Assembly: GCF_902459465.1 (NCBI RefSeq)
Contig: NC_047081.1
Coordinates: 9,949,883 to 10,013,882 of the forward strand
Direction: 5' to 3'
Source of the DNA: Asterias rubens
Taxonomy: Eukaryota; Echinodermata; Asteroidea; Forcipulatida; Asteriidae
Length of the DNA stretch: 64,000 nt
Position numbers and translations under genes: made by a program
Shown: positions 37,201 through 47,400 of the stretch, piece by piece
Layout of the letters: every line of letters begins with the position of its first letter
Position numbering within the stretch: position 1 is the stretch's first letter
Notes under the pieces: model-generated
The model's input: the letters and a program-made list of their open reading frames with translations, nothing else
What the model was told of the DNA's origin: nothing
Databases searched by the model: none

Positions 37201-40200
37201 CTTTGTTAACTTTCTCTGCATCAGTTCTCGATCATCGGTGGACAAATTCTTGTCCAAGTCCAAGTTGACCTTGTAGTGGAATTCGTCAGTTTTGCGGTTC
37301 CATACTGTCCCCAGCACTTTCTCATCAGTTGTGGTGTCCAGAAACTTCATTCTCTCATCTTCCTTTTCACTGGTATAGTTTTCTTCCAGAGCTTCATTAG
37401 ATAACCAGCCTTTTACTCGGAATCCCCCTTCAGCTAACACCTCATCTATCTCACTTGTCAGTTTCTTGGCCTCGTTCACAGTGTGGACGGAGTCGCATAT
37501 GTCGTCCATGTAGGTGTTTTCCTTTAAGACTCGTGCTGCATCTGGAAATTGTTTCTCTGCAGCCTCAGCTGTTTTCTTCAGGGCGATCTGCGCCATGGCT
37601 GGAGCTGGCTTATCCCCGAACGTCAGAACTGTCTTGACGTAAATATCAGGTGTACGGTCAGTATTTAGGTCTCTCCACAAGAAGCGATGAACATGCTGAT
37701 CACGTTCTGGAATCAGAATTTGGTGGTACATCTTTGAGATGTCTGCAATGACTGCTACTTCATTTTCACGGAACTTCATGATGACTCCAAATAAATTGTT
37801 AAGAAGGTCAGGCCCCTTGTACCAGTAGTCGTTTAGACATTGCCCGTGGTAGGTTGCTGAAGAATTGAAGACAATTCGGAGAGGTGTGCTTTTACTTTCT
37901 GGCCTCAAAACTCCATGATGAGAGATGTAGTGTACGGGACCTTTGTATGACTTCAGTTCAGCTTCAGACAGCTTCCGGGCAAACTTCTTTTCCACCATTT
38001 CCTTCATCTGGGCATCATAGGCTTCTGCATGACTTGTGTTTTTTGCAAGTCGGCGTTCTGTTGAATAGAGCCTCTTCTCTATCTGGATCTTGTTATCTGG
38101 TAGCTGTTTTGGATCCCTTTTCCAAGGGTAAGGGACGGTCCATCGGTTTCCATTTCGAATACAGGATTCTTCTATTATTTTGGCTTCCTTTAGTTCTGCT
38201 GGGCTGAGCTTTTCTGGTTCACATGTGCAGGACTTCACGGCTACTCCCATAGCTTCAGTTTTCCAGAAATCTGTCATGTCTACTGGTGTTGAGTACTTTA
38301 CATGGAGAACTCGGCTTGTCTTATTCTGGTCCCCAGGGCCGGTTCCAAAAATCACCCAACCAAGTGGTGATTGGCGGGCTATCAGATTCTGGGCTTCATG
38401 GGTTTCACCAGCATGTATGCTTGCATGATCAATGCCAATGAGTAGGTCTACTGGGCCGCTACCTCGATGGAGATTGCTTGGATGAAGTTTGAACAGTTTG
38501 GCCATCTCTGATAGGTCAACTTCAGCAACATCGTCGCTTATGCAGGGGATACCAATGGCAGTAACAGTGTAAGTTGGACCTTTGTACTTCGGACGAAGAC
38601 GGACCTCATAGACTTTTGTTTGAAGCTCTTCTTCTTCTCCTCCCACTTTGGTGATGGTAGTAATTACATCCTTTCCCTTGAGCTTCAAGTTTTCGGCGAG
38701 GGACTTTCTAATCAATGTAATCTGTGCCCCGGAGTCAAGAAGGATATTTGCTGGTTGAGTAATCTGGGTTCCCATGATCTGCACTTGTAGGACTGGCAGT
38801 AATATTTCTGCTCGGGTTGTACTTACTGCAACACTGACTGAACCGGTGGCTTGCTGGGGAGTAAAATGCAGTAATTGATGGTGATAGTGTTTACACTGGA
38901 GTCCGTTTATCATCTCTGTGCACTGTCGTCTTCTCGAACAGGTCGACACATTGTGGCCTTTTCCTGCCTTTTTGAGGCAGCTGAAGCAGACATGGTTCTC
39001 TTTAACCATCTTAAATCGGTTGGCTGAGCTCATCCCCTTGAACTTGTCACAGTGGTCTGTCCAGTGGCTGGAAGTGTGACAAACCCAGCACTTGTCACGG
39101 AAAGGCATTGAAGTCGGGTCTTTCTGCTGAATGTGATTGATGCTTGATCGGGGACTTTGACTCACACATCGTACTGGTGCCGTTGCTCTCATCCTTGATT
39201 TCATTTCCGATGACATCCAGTCCAGCAGTCCTTTTAGCGTCGCTAATTCTTTATCCCTTTCCAAGTGTCTGGACCACACCTTACGGTCGTCAGAGTTCAT
39301 TTTCTGTTCAATGACTGCTAGCATATGATTATTATCCATGTCGTTTCGTCGCCCCACCTCCTTCAATGTGTTGTAACTCCTTCTCACAAGATGAACTAGC
39401 TCACAGAATCTGGCATCTTCCCCGTCTCGGAGTGGCTTGAACTTCATGATATCTTGGGTGACGGTGTCAGTAATAAATCGTGGATCACCATATATTGTGT
39501 CGAGGTACTCCCACGCTGCATCGTAATCGGACCCAATTCCCTTAATCAGCTCCAACGGCTTTCCTTGTAGGCATGTACGCAGCAGTGTGATGGCATCCCT
39601 CTTACCATACCTCTTATCAACCATATGCTTGAAGTCATCTTTAAAGATGGCGTATTCTCTGACATCCCCTGTGTACTTGGGCATCTTTGGCTTTTCCATT
39701 TTAAACCCACAGAATTTGTCGACATCATGGATTGCTGTATTCGCTTTCGTCTGCTCTTCCTTCTGATCACTTGCTCCATTTATGCTGATATGGCTATCGG
39801 ATTCTGTTATCTGCTTGGCACTGGAAGTTGTACTGGATTGCTCTGCACTGGATATTTGCTCGGCACTTGAACTGGACTGGTCATTACTGGAACTCGTTTT
39901 CTCTGTACTGGCACTGGCTTCTTCATTCGGGTTTGACTCTTTCTCTGTAGGTGTTGGAGTTACATGTAGATGATCTTTTGCCTCACACTGTAAAGCTATG
40001 AACATTTGCTGGCATTCTTCTAACCACTCCTCTTCGGTAGTAAATTCATCGTCATCTGATATCTGCTCGGTATAAGCCTCATGCTTTTGAACTAGGCTGT
40101 CATACACCAGTTCAAACTTTTCAAGCTGACTTGAAACTTCATCGGTAGCCCTATTGCCTTCGATCATCAAACGTAGGGCTTTTCCCTGTCTTGTGAGTGC

Positions 40201-41989
40201 CGCCTTGGCATTCCTTCTTTTGACTTTTAACTCTTTTACTGTTGAGTCGGTCATTCTGATACGGTGCAGTACTCCCTTCTGATCCCGGGTTAGCAGAACA
40301 GAATTCGAATGTTGTGGCTCATCAAGGAGTAAGGCATACAGTTGTGACACAGACTAGATATCTTGCTTTCGTATTTTAATGCAATTCGAACTGTAAATAA
40401 ACATACAGAAAAAGAGATCCTTAATACATGTGATCCTTAATCAAAGTTGAACTTGTCAGAAAGAAAGTGGTTCTTAAAACTCTCCTTAAACCTTCATAAT
40501 AATCCAGGAAATACTTGGGAAACATATCAAACTGTCCTTATCTCTCAGTAATGTCCATCATTAATAAACAATCCCTAATTTCTCACATCTGGTCTGAAAC
40601 TAGCAAAAGCTGGGAAACTTCTTACACGTTAATGTACCCAATCTGCATGTAAACAAGTTGCATGTCCCTTTAATTTCAACATGAATACTAGCAAATTATG
40701 TCTGCTCTAATAAGGGCTTACATCATCAAAATCACAACTGAAAAGGGGTACTCACTTCTTTGGCAAGACTCTAGTAAACCTGGTGTCCATAATCTCTGAA
40801 GTAAAAACTGATAACTGCTGGTTTTGACTATAAACTTTTCGGCTAAGAACTGCTACAGTAAAACATGGTGAAACATGGCTGAAACAACCACATGTAAACA
40901 CTAAACATCTACAGCCACAAGAGGGCGCTAGTCACAATCTCAAAGGTCACTGGCTCAGTGAAACAGAATGTGTTATCATCCATTAGCTCGTCAATCTTGT
41001 CCCGCAATACGTTCACAATCTCCTGATCGATGAACACATGTGTGTCGTCCAGATCGACCAGGATGAATCTTCGGCCAAGTTTTTGCGTCTCATCCATGTG
41101 GAGAAGAAACTGCTTCATGGCTGGGTCACTGTGTATGCGGAAGGTACATCAAATAGACACATTAAAAATAGAGCCATTTCCAATGTAGGTCGGACGTCTT
41201 GTTCAAAATTGCGGCTAAGACTTGTAGTGTACTGTGGTACTGTACAGAGTCTAGACGATCACAGATGAAAAACTACATGTAGCATTGTAGGAGGAGTACA
41301 GTGCATGCCCCCAGAAAAGCTGATTCTGGATCTAACTAATTTCATCATTCTGTTCTGTTATGAATCAAGCCTAGAAGAAGGCACAACAAGTAAATAAGCA
41401 CAAAAATGATGCTCAGAAATTAGTTATTTGTGACTGGTGGTGGTTAGCCCCACGTTTGTTGTGGCCAAAAGCAGGGATTCAGCTTTTTGCCAGAAACAAT
41501 AAAACATGAAAAAAGTGTGGCTTTGAATTTTTTGTATCATGTTAAATTTAAAATAGTCAGTGCCTTGTTTTGCTTTTTCAAAATTTATTTTATAGGATAC
41601 GATATTATTATTAAACAAACATATTTTTAAAAATGTTTAATAACGTTTATAAACCTTGTCATTTTTACTGTCTTTGCAACCCCAAAATGCCACTTCTGCC
41701 AAAAGTCAAGTGTTTTTAAGATAGGCTAGTAGTGAGTGAGTGGCTGAGGGGGTCGAGAGCGGCAGTGCTGTCGAATGACTGTACCAGTGTAATTACATAC
41801 ATGTGATGTATGGCGCCACCACTTGTTCACACATGTTTACAAAAAGGGATAATCTCATTGAGGTAAACTAGATACATTGTTATTTCATATCGAATGAAAA
41901 AGTGGTGGCGCCATACGGAAACTTTTCCCAAGTTTTCTCAGTTGATTAACTTACCATTCTACCAGAACGCCTTTAATTACATTCACCAT
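34255..41989 (-). CDS. GTF2H5: TFIIH subunit 5 (TFB5/TTDA), last codons displaced by a retrotransposon
   Basis: Exon 1 is 41955-41989 (MVNVIKGVLVE plus two bases of Cys, donor GTAAGT). Exon 2 starts at 41128 (DPAMKQFLLHMDE) and contains FILVDLDDTHVFIDQEIVNV and LRDKIDELMDDNTF. This matches the ~71-residue TFB5 family along its length. TFB5 is the smallest TFIIH core subunit and stabilises p52 and the XPB helicase in nucleotide-excision repair and transcription. The BEL/Pao element entered after the codon for Phe66. Reading on into the LTR adds 18 residues and stops at 40909-40911. The native last four residues (NVLT) and stop lie at 34255-34269, beyond the element. The native protein would be 70 residues, the insertion allele 84. 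Whether the allele works cannot be told from sequence. Confidence 0.9.
34270..34274. repeat. Target site duplication GAATG (left)
   Basis: GAATG here and at 40966-40970 flank the BEL/Pao element exactly, outside terminal TG and CA. Confidence 0.9.
34275..34925 (-). repeat. 3' LTR of the BEL/Pao element
   Basis: Identical to 40315-40965 by eye. The match extends two more bases (TG), which belong to the target duplication on this side. Confidence 0.93.
34945..40254 (-). CDS. BEL/Pao gag-pol polyprotein
   Basis: A single frame without stops. It opens at 40350 inside the 5' LTR; the ATG at 40254 (MTDSTVKELKVK) is the likelier start, giving about 1769 residues. Order along the protein: an acidic Ser/Glu/Thr-rich gag segment; CCHC-like zinc knuckles (CWVC near 39080, CFSC downstream); aspartic protease DSGA (38725-38736); reverse transcriptase with YMDD (37501-37512); RNase H (CDASEEAF near 36940); integrase with an N-terminal Cys/His region and catalytic Asp (SDNGT, 35634-35651) and Glu; a C-terminal basic domain. 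The order PR-RT-RH-IN and these motifs fit the BEL/Pao superfamily. No env-like frame follows. All key residues looked for are present, so it may be active. Confidence 0.95.
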   Translation of the reverse strand: MTDSTVKELKVKRRNAKAALTRQGKALRLMIEGNRATDEVSSQLEKFELVYDSLVQKHEAYTEQISDDDEFTTEEEWLEECQQMFIALQCEAKDHLHVTPTPTEKESNPNEEASASTEKTSSSNDQSSSSAEQISSAEQSSTTSSAKQITESDSHISINGASDQKEEQTKANTAIHDVDKFCGFKMEKPKMPKYTGDVREYAIFKDDFKHMVDKRYGKRDAITLLRTCLQGKPLELIKGIGSDYDAAWEYLDTIYGDPRFITDTVTQDIMKFKPLRDGEDARFCELVHLVRRSYNTLKEVGRRNDMDNNHMLAVIEQKMNSDDRKVWSRHLERDKELATLKGLLDWMSSEMKSRMRATAPVRCVSQSPRSSINHIQQKDPTSMPFRDKCWVCHTSSHWTDHCDKFKGMSSANRFKMVKENHVCFSCLKKAGKGHNVSTCSRRRQCTEMINGLQCKHYHHQLLHFTPQQATGSVSVAVSTTRAEILLPVLQVQIMGTQITQPANILLDSGAQITLIRKSLAENLKLKGKDVITTITKVGGEEEELQTKVYEVRLRPKYKGPTYTVTAIGIPCISDDVAEVDLSEMAKLFKLHPSNLHRGSGPVDLLIGIDHASIHAGETHEAQNLIARQSPLGWVIFGTGPGDQNKTSRVLHVKYSTPVDMTDFWKTEAMGVAVKSCTCEPEKLSPAELKEAKIIEESCIRNGNRWTVPYPWKRDPKQLPDNKIQIEKRLYSTERRLAKNTSHAEAYDAQMKEMVEKKFARKLSEAELKSYKGPVHYISHHGVLRPESKSTPLRIVFNSSATYHGQCLNDYWYKGPDLLNNLFGVIMKFRENEVAVIADISKMYHQILIPERDQHVHRFLWRDLNTDRTPDIYVKTVLTFGDKPAPAMAQIALKKTAEAAEKQFPDAARVLKENTYMDDICDSVHTVNEAKKLTSEIDEVLAEGGFRVKGWLSNEALEENYTSEKEDERMKFLDTTTDEKVLGTVWNRKTDEFHYKVNLDLDKNLSTDDRELMQRKLTKRQILSQIAQIFDPIGFAAAFLIRTKIGMQHLWQQGLDWDQEIPKADHDSWIQLFKEMKELNEISFERCLTPSNAVGVPLLCIFCDASEEAFGACAYIRWQINDGTYDVRFIAAKSRVAPLKRLTIPRLELQAAVMGTRLYQAIMEELRLPVEEAVFMTDSMIALSWIRSQARGFKPFVSNRVSEIQSQTDPSQWRHVPGELNVADDVSRGVPVKQLTQRWKNGPEFLRFPEESWPKDAERVNQMEVDKERHKTQAVFITTETQEAIDCKKYSSWRKLIRVTAYVRRFVQNIRAKMQSCVNKESKQGPLSPQELTDAANYWIIKAQKNLHKRMANGEFKSLSPFTDDAGILRVGGRLHESTMFYHTKHPALLPHDHYISILIVRSIHQQGHTGVATTVAKTRQRYWILKAHNLAKTIKYRCVVCREAEHKLETQVMADLPKQRLAPYTPPFYFTSCDYFGPYQVKIGRNKTAKHYGVIFTCLNTRAVHLELAVDCSTMEYIQVLRRFFSIRGYPAQMISDNGTQLVGAQRELQRMIQGWNIEELKQFGAEKGMEWKFITPRAPHQNGCAEALVKSCKTALKRAVGAQVLTPFELYTVLLEVANLVNQRPIGRIPNDPDDGSYLSPNDILLGRASTDVPQGPFQETKNPRHRVEFVQRIIDSFWKRWSRDVLPCLVPRKKWRAERRNVRVGDVVTVSDTNPVRGKWCVGRVLEVFPGSDGKVRNVKVKTESGEYQRPITKIAVIYPAEGYDED
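40315..40965 (-). repeat. 5' LTR of the BEL/Pao element
   Basis: Identical to the 3' LTR by eye. The GTF2H5 frame runs from 40966 into it for 18 codons plus a stop. ATTAAA motifs on the minus strand (near 40375 and 40670) could serve as variant polyadenylation signals. Confidence 0.93.
40966..40970. repeat. Target site duplication GAATG (right)
   Basis: Pairs with 34270-34274. On the minus strand it is CATTC, part of the GTF2H5 Thr-Phe codons. Confidence 0.9.
41806..41922. mobile_element. MITE family D copy
   Basis: GTATGGCGCCACCACTTGTT and AAAGTGGTGGCGCCATACGG ends. It lies in the single intron of GTF2H5. Confidence 0.9.
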
Positions 41990-42529
41990 TTTCAGTTAAT
42001 ATTCAGCATGTTCGTCAGCTTCGTTTAGTAGTTTTACTGTCGTCGTATAATTGTGTCGTCGGACCGCAGTTTCAACGCCGTTGAAACGCCAGTCTGTCAC
42101 CCTCACATAAATTCTATGGGATAAAGAGCTGTCCGTATAGGTACCAGACTTTGTTGGTAACCAGACGACTACAAGGTTGTATCATAGTGTTACGTTCGCG
42201 CCTACTGACCATGCGTTAGACTTTATTTCAAGTCTGAGACTCCAGATGTTGTCACTAGATGGAGCTAATTCATGCAATACTGCGACGACTACCAGATAAA
42301 TACACGATTACAGACTTTGAAACAAGTCTAAAAATAATAATGTGCAAAAATAAGTTAGTGGCCTCACAAGATAAATTTAATTTATAAACCACAGATACTG
42401 CTGTGAGAAATAAATGTTTTTATTTATTCAAATCATCCACATCACACATGTTCAACATTAATATTATTTATAAAGTATTATAATATTATAATTACAAGAC
42501 AAAAACGATAAATCCATACCATACCTGGT

Positions 42530-42695
42530 TTACTTCCTGCGAATGCAAATGCGATACAAATTCAGACTTAACAAATTCACAACGAATAATTCGCAACTGT
42601 GTTCAACTCCTGTGAAACATTCGCTGTGAAAGCACTATGAGGTAAAAATTCACTTTGCAGTGCATTCGCATCAGGAAGTATGAACCAAGCTTTAC
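42530..42695. mobile_element. MITE family G copy
   Basis: Left GGTTTACTTCCTGCGAATGC and right GCATTCGCATCAGGAAGTAT with GAACCAAGCTTTA are inverse ends. Confidence 0.75.
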
Positions 42696-42924
42696 AGCGA
42701 TAATTGAGAAATATTACTGATTCAGAGGGGGATGATGGGAGCGGTGTAATGAAAACCGACCACTCCAAGGACTTTAAACGATCTTGTCAACAAAAACTGT
42801 TATAGATCAATTCAGCCTCAAAGTTTTCAATAAAATGATACTAATATTAATTTTGGTTTTACCCTTATACACCAATATATTCAGTTCTGTTGACAAAAAA
42901 ATCACAGTAATATTACTGGGGTGG

Positions 42925-42957
42925 GATTCAAACCCAAGACCGCTGACACTCTAGAGC
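42925..42957 (-). repeat. tRNA-like SINE fragment
   Basis: On the minus strand it reads GGGTTTGAATCCCACCCC preceded by CTCTAGAGTG, the B-box part of the tRNA-derived family, abutting a family C MITE. Confidence 0.55.
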
Positions 42958-43297
42958 AGGGCTCGATTTCATAGAGCTGCCAAGCACAAAAACTTTGCTT
43001 AGCATGAAAAAGTTCTTCCTCGATAAAAACATTAACTTAAAAACTGACTTGGTAACGAGCATTAGAGAGCTGTTGATAGTATAAAACATTGTGGGAAACA
43101 ACTCCCTCTGAAGTAACGTAAACAGGATTACCAACCAAATTTCCATTTATTGTATATTGTTCGTTACTGGTATTCAGCTGTTGCTTGCTGAAATCCTGAA
43201 AATCATGTGGAAATTTGGTTGGTAATCCTGTTTGTATCAAGGAAGAAATTTCATGCTAAGCAAATTGTTGTGCTTAGCAGCTCTATGAAATTGGGCC
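42958..43297. mobile_element. Family C MITE interrupted by a family A fragment
   Basis: Ends TTTCATAGAGCTGCCAAGCA and AGCAGCTCTATGAAATTGGG belong to family C. At about 43031-43123 a family A arm (GGTAACGAGCATTAGAGAGC, CTCCCTCTGAAGTAACGT) splits the family C motif GATAAAAACAGGATTACC. Confidence 0.8.
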
Positions 43298-43299
43298 AA

Positions 43300-43425
43300 G
43301 ATGTCTTACCAACCCGGTCATGGGTTCGAATCCCACCCAAGTAATATGTCTGTGATTTTGTTCACGTAACTTGGAAAAGTACCGAGTATACAGTGCTAAC
43401 ACACATCGGTGTAAGGGTAACACCA
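43300..43425 (+). repeat. tRNA-derived SINE copy
   Basis: GGGTTCGAATCCCACCCAAG followed by the family tail ACACACATCGGTGTAAGGGT, matching the copy at 651-800. Confidence 0.7.
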
Positions 43426-43864
43426 ACATTAAAACAATACGAGTTAAGAATATCTTTATAAATCAATTCATTCAATCTGAACCTGAACGCTACCAAGTAC
43501 GGGCAGATATATACACATGTACCCTCTGATAATTTAATGCTTGAACGTTGTGTACCACTCACTAGAAAATTATTATCCAGCTCATCTTTCCAACAAGGGA
43601 CGATATCTAGAACGATTGAATATAAGTTTATTGCTTTCGAACACTGTTGAAAGTACAGCTCAACTTCAAGCACCAAAGTGTGCATTTACAGTTTCTGTTA
43701 TATAGCTGCATGCACAACACAAGCAAACCATTAGTTACATCAATGAAGCACACTTGAACTAATGTTACTTGTTTACCTGTGAAGAACAGCAGTGACATGT
43801 AAGAACTTTGTTTATAAATTTCATGCAAGTCCTACTTTAATTATATCTTTTGAAAAGTCATGAC

Positions 43865-44456
43865 CGGAGAAAGGGGACTAATTTTGGCAGTTCTGAAAAG
43901 GTCAAGTCAAGTATTGGGTAATCAGAGGAACAATTGATGGTGAAATTACTTGATACCTAATTCTCTTTGGGAATTGGGGAAAAGGGTTACTTCTTGACGG
44001 GGAAGGGGGCTAATTTTGGCATTTCTGAATAGGTCGAAGTCAACTATTGAGAAATCAGAGGAACAATTTATGGTGAAATTACTTGATACCTAGGTCTTTT
44101 TGGGAATTACGTGATACCTAGTTCTCCTTGGGAGTTGGGGAGAAGGATTACTTCTTGACGGGGAAGGGGGCTAATTTCGGCATTTCTGAATAGGTCAAAG
44201 TCAACTATTGAGAAATCAGAGGAACAATTTATGGTGAAATTACTTGATACCTAGGTCTCTTTGGGAATTACGTGATACCTAGTTCTCCTTGGGAGTTGGG
44301 GAGAAGGATTACTTCTTGACGGGGAGGGGGGCTAATTTCGGCATTTCTGAATAGGTCAAAGTCAACTATTGAGAAATCAGAGAAACAATTTATGGTGAAA
44401 TTACTTGATACCTAGTTCTGTTTGGGAATTGGGGAGGGGGGTTACTTCTTGCCGTA
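43865..44456 (+). repeat. 130-160 bp tandem repeat overlapping the HADH stop codon
   Basis: Four imperfect copies of a unit with GGGGCTAATTT, GGCATTTCTGAATAGGTCAA, TGGTGAAATTACTTGATACC and TTACTTCTTGACGGGG. The last copy runs into HADH exon 8, where TTACTTCTTGCCG is the inverse of the final codons and stop. Confidence 0.88.
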
Positions 44457-47400
44457 CGGGTAGAAACCTTCGCCTTTCTTCGTGCCGAGCTTTCCTTGTG
44501 CCACCTTCTGATCTAGGAGTGGGCTGGGCTCAAAGAGTGGATTGTTGGGGAACTTCTCATGCCATCCTTTGGAGAGAAGTAAAGGAAAATTATTTGTTGA
44601 AGTACATCAAACGCTTATGGTGTTGTCAGAGTGTGTGTTTGACACTTGCCAAATCATAACTGCTTTGTAAAAAGTTGGGAAGGTAGTGCATTCTACTCTA
44701 CAATCCAGGCTCCTAGTGGATGATACCGACGCCTACATCCTTACAGACTGTGAAGGGGATAACCCAGTTTCAGCCCCCTGGAGTAGATGGCAACGTGCCT
44801 TTGGCGGCAGTTGATTTTGGTTTTAAAAGTGAAGCCTTAAACTTAAAGTGGCCGTCCAGCCTCAGGGTTATTACTATTATTATTATTATTATTATTCAAT
44901 GTTATTTATACAGGGTAGCCCAATCAGTGTCAGGGGCCCTGTATAAAAAGCAATACACACCACAGAACAAGGATGTTAGGCGATCTCTCATCGAAAACAA
45001 AATTCTAAAAAAGGTTGACTGTTTATGCCTGCCACAGATAAATCAACTCCTTACCATCGATGATGAACTTTGTGACGTCGAGCCCAACGTAGTCCGCCAA
45101 TTCAAACGGTCCCATGGGATAGCCAGCTCCTAGCTTCATAGCCGTGTCTATGTCTCGTGCTGATGCGTCGCCTAAATTTAAAATCAAAGGATAAAAAACA
45201 AAACCATTGTACTTGTTCCCAATTCTAACATTATCTACATATCAGTTTTATATTAAAAAAAAAAAAAATTAGAAAAAAAAGTGTGATTTTATTTTTAAGT
45301 AAAAGGGCTAACCTACAGGGAGAAAAAGAGCAGGGTTTAGACAAATTTTCAGGCTTTTTTTAACACAATTTTGGCAGGGGCAACAACAAATTTGACAAAA
45401 TAGGGAGACCGCCAACATTGGGCTAAAAGGCTCAATGGGTAGAAAGCAGGCATGTCAAGCCAGAGGTTGTTGGTTCAAACCCTGCTCTAGAGAATTGTTC
45501 TTTAAAGACACTGGACACTATTGGTAATTGTCAAAGACTAGTCTTCAAGGTTGGTGTATCTCAACATATGCACAAAATAACAAACCTGCGAAAATTTGAG
45601 CTCAAATCGGTCGGCAAAGTTGCGAGATATTAATGTCAGAAAAAAACACCCTTGTCGCACCATGGTTACACAAAGTTGTGCGCTTCCAGATGCTTGATTT
45701 CGAGACCTCAATTTCTTAATCTGAGGTCCGCAAATCAAATTCGTGGAAAATTACTTCTTTCTTGAAAACTACGTCACTTCAGAGGGAGCTGTTTCTCACA
45801 ATGTTTTATACTATCAACCTCTCCCAATTACTCGTAATCAAGAAAGGTTTTATGATAATAATTTTTGTGGAGTAATTACCAATAGTGTCCACTGCCTTTA
45901 ATTGGTTTATAACACAAAACTAAAAACAAAATAAGGACCACAATCCCTTACCCCTCTCTACCAGCCTGATGGCTTCCATCATGTAAGGCACTAGAAGTCT
46001 GTTAACGATGAATCCTGGAGTGTCCTGGTAAAGAATGAATATTCATAAAATGTAATTAGAATGTGTTGCATATTCATGGAGTCATTGATACTTTTATTCT
46101 ATCAGTAAGGGTGTGACTTTATGCCAGGCCTGTCATCTTTGAGAGGGCAAGGCTATTTTCATTGTAAATGGGCACTTATTGTTCAAAAATCTTCAGAGAC
46201 CGCCCGGGTGCTCCACAAGAAAATTTATGTACCAAGTATATGGGGAAACTGACGAACAATCTATGAGGAAACTGGGAAAGTGCAAGACCGAAGGAAAGAA
46301 CAAGAGAGAAGAGATTGCTCCAGTAGGATGCTTTTTTGAGAATGAGTGTAAGTATGTAGTTTGGAAAAGCGTAAAGAAACTATTTATAAAATGAACTCCA
46401 TAATGATTGGCATATGTAAGACAGATCCACAAACTATGGAGCACCTCCCGAGGCGCCCCCTACTGGAGCAAGAATGCAAAACTGAGGACCATGTAGAGTA
46501 CAAGGTATTGCTAGGAACTGTGTCCAGTTCTGGCTGAAACACAATATCTAGTGAGTGAGGACTTGATACAAAGACGAAGTTAATCAATACATACTTTGCA
46601 CACAACTGGTACTTTGCCTAAACTTTTTGAAAAATCCATGAGCGACTGGAACGTTGCATCACTCTGTTCTGATATCTGAACGACCTGAAAGGGATTAAAG
46701 GAATAAACAATGGTCGTGATAATAAGTAATTGAATGGGTAGTAGAAGAGGCGACTGAAAAGATAATAGTTTATTTCAATTTACAATTTTAGCTTTTAAAG
46801 GCACTGGACACTATTGGTAATTACTAAATAATTGTTAGCCCATAAAAACTAACTTGTTAAAGAGCAATGGTAACTGTTGATAGTATAAAACATTGTTAGA
46901 AACAGCCTCCTCTGAAGTAATGTAGTTTTTGAGAAGGAGGTTATTTCTCACTCAAATATTAAAAGGCTTCAGGCCTGAAGCCTTTTCATAGGCATCTGAA
47001 AGCACACACATGTGTACAACAAGGGTGTTTTTCTTTTATTATTCTCTTCCAACTTCTATAACCAATTGAGTCCAAATTTTCATTGATGCATTAAATGTTG
47101 GATTACACAAAGTGAGAATTCTTGTCTTTGGCAATTACCAAAGTTGTCCGGTGCCTTTTAAGGATGTGGGTACCTTTTGTAACACAAAACACAATGTCCA
47201 CAGATTTACATTAAACTTAGGACCGTTTGAAGATAATGATAGTAGAAAGCTTCCCTGAGAATATTACTTGCTGAGGTGCTGTAGGTTTTTTTTTTAGAAA
47301 TGAGTAAAACAATGTCATGAAAATACGTTTTTACATGCTAAAATAATGTTTGTCTCATGATCACTGAGACAAAAATTATTGTCATGACATTGTTTTACTC

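Larger units (their letters stand above)
34275..40965 (-). mobile_element. Apparently intact BEL/Pao LTR retrotransposon inserted in GTF2H5
   Basis: Two 651-bp LTRs (34275-34925 and 40315-40965) read as identical across their length. Each starts TGTTTCACTGAGCC and ends GAGCCA on the minus strand. A 5-bp target duplication (GAATG) brackets the element. A polypurine tract (GGGGCGAGGA, 34926-34935) lies just before the 3' LTR. One uninterrupted gag-pol frame fills the interior. The primer-binding site could not be assigned. Identical LTRs imply a very recent insertion. It has the same orientation as the host gene GTF2H5. Confidence 0.95.
41990..44441. other. Intergenic: GTF2H5 upstream region and HADH downstream region, repeats
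   Basis: GTF2H5 promoter sequence is presumably just above 41989, but no core element was recognised. The stretch holds a family G MITE (42530-42695), a nested family C copy (42958-43297), a SINE (43300-43425) and the HADH-linked tandem repeat. TTTATT at 43626-43631 is a possible HADH polyadenylation signal on the minus strand. Confidence 0.6.

Noticed and set aside
46179-46394. 71-residue frame in an HADH intron
   Set aside because: No recognisable domain; it may be part of the adjacent LINE remnant but the sequence does not show this.
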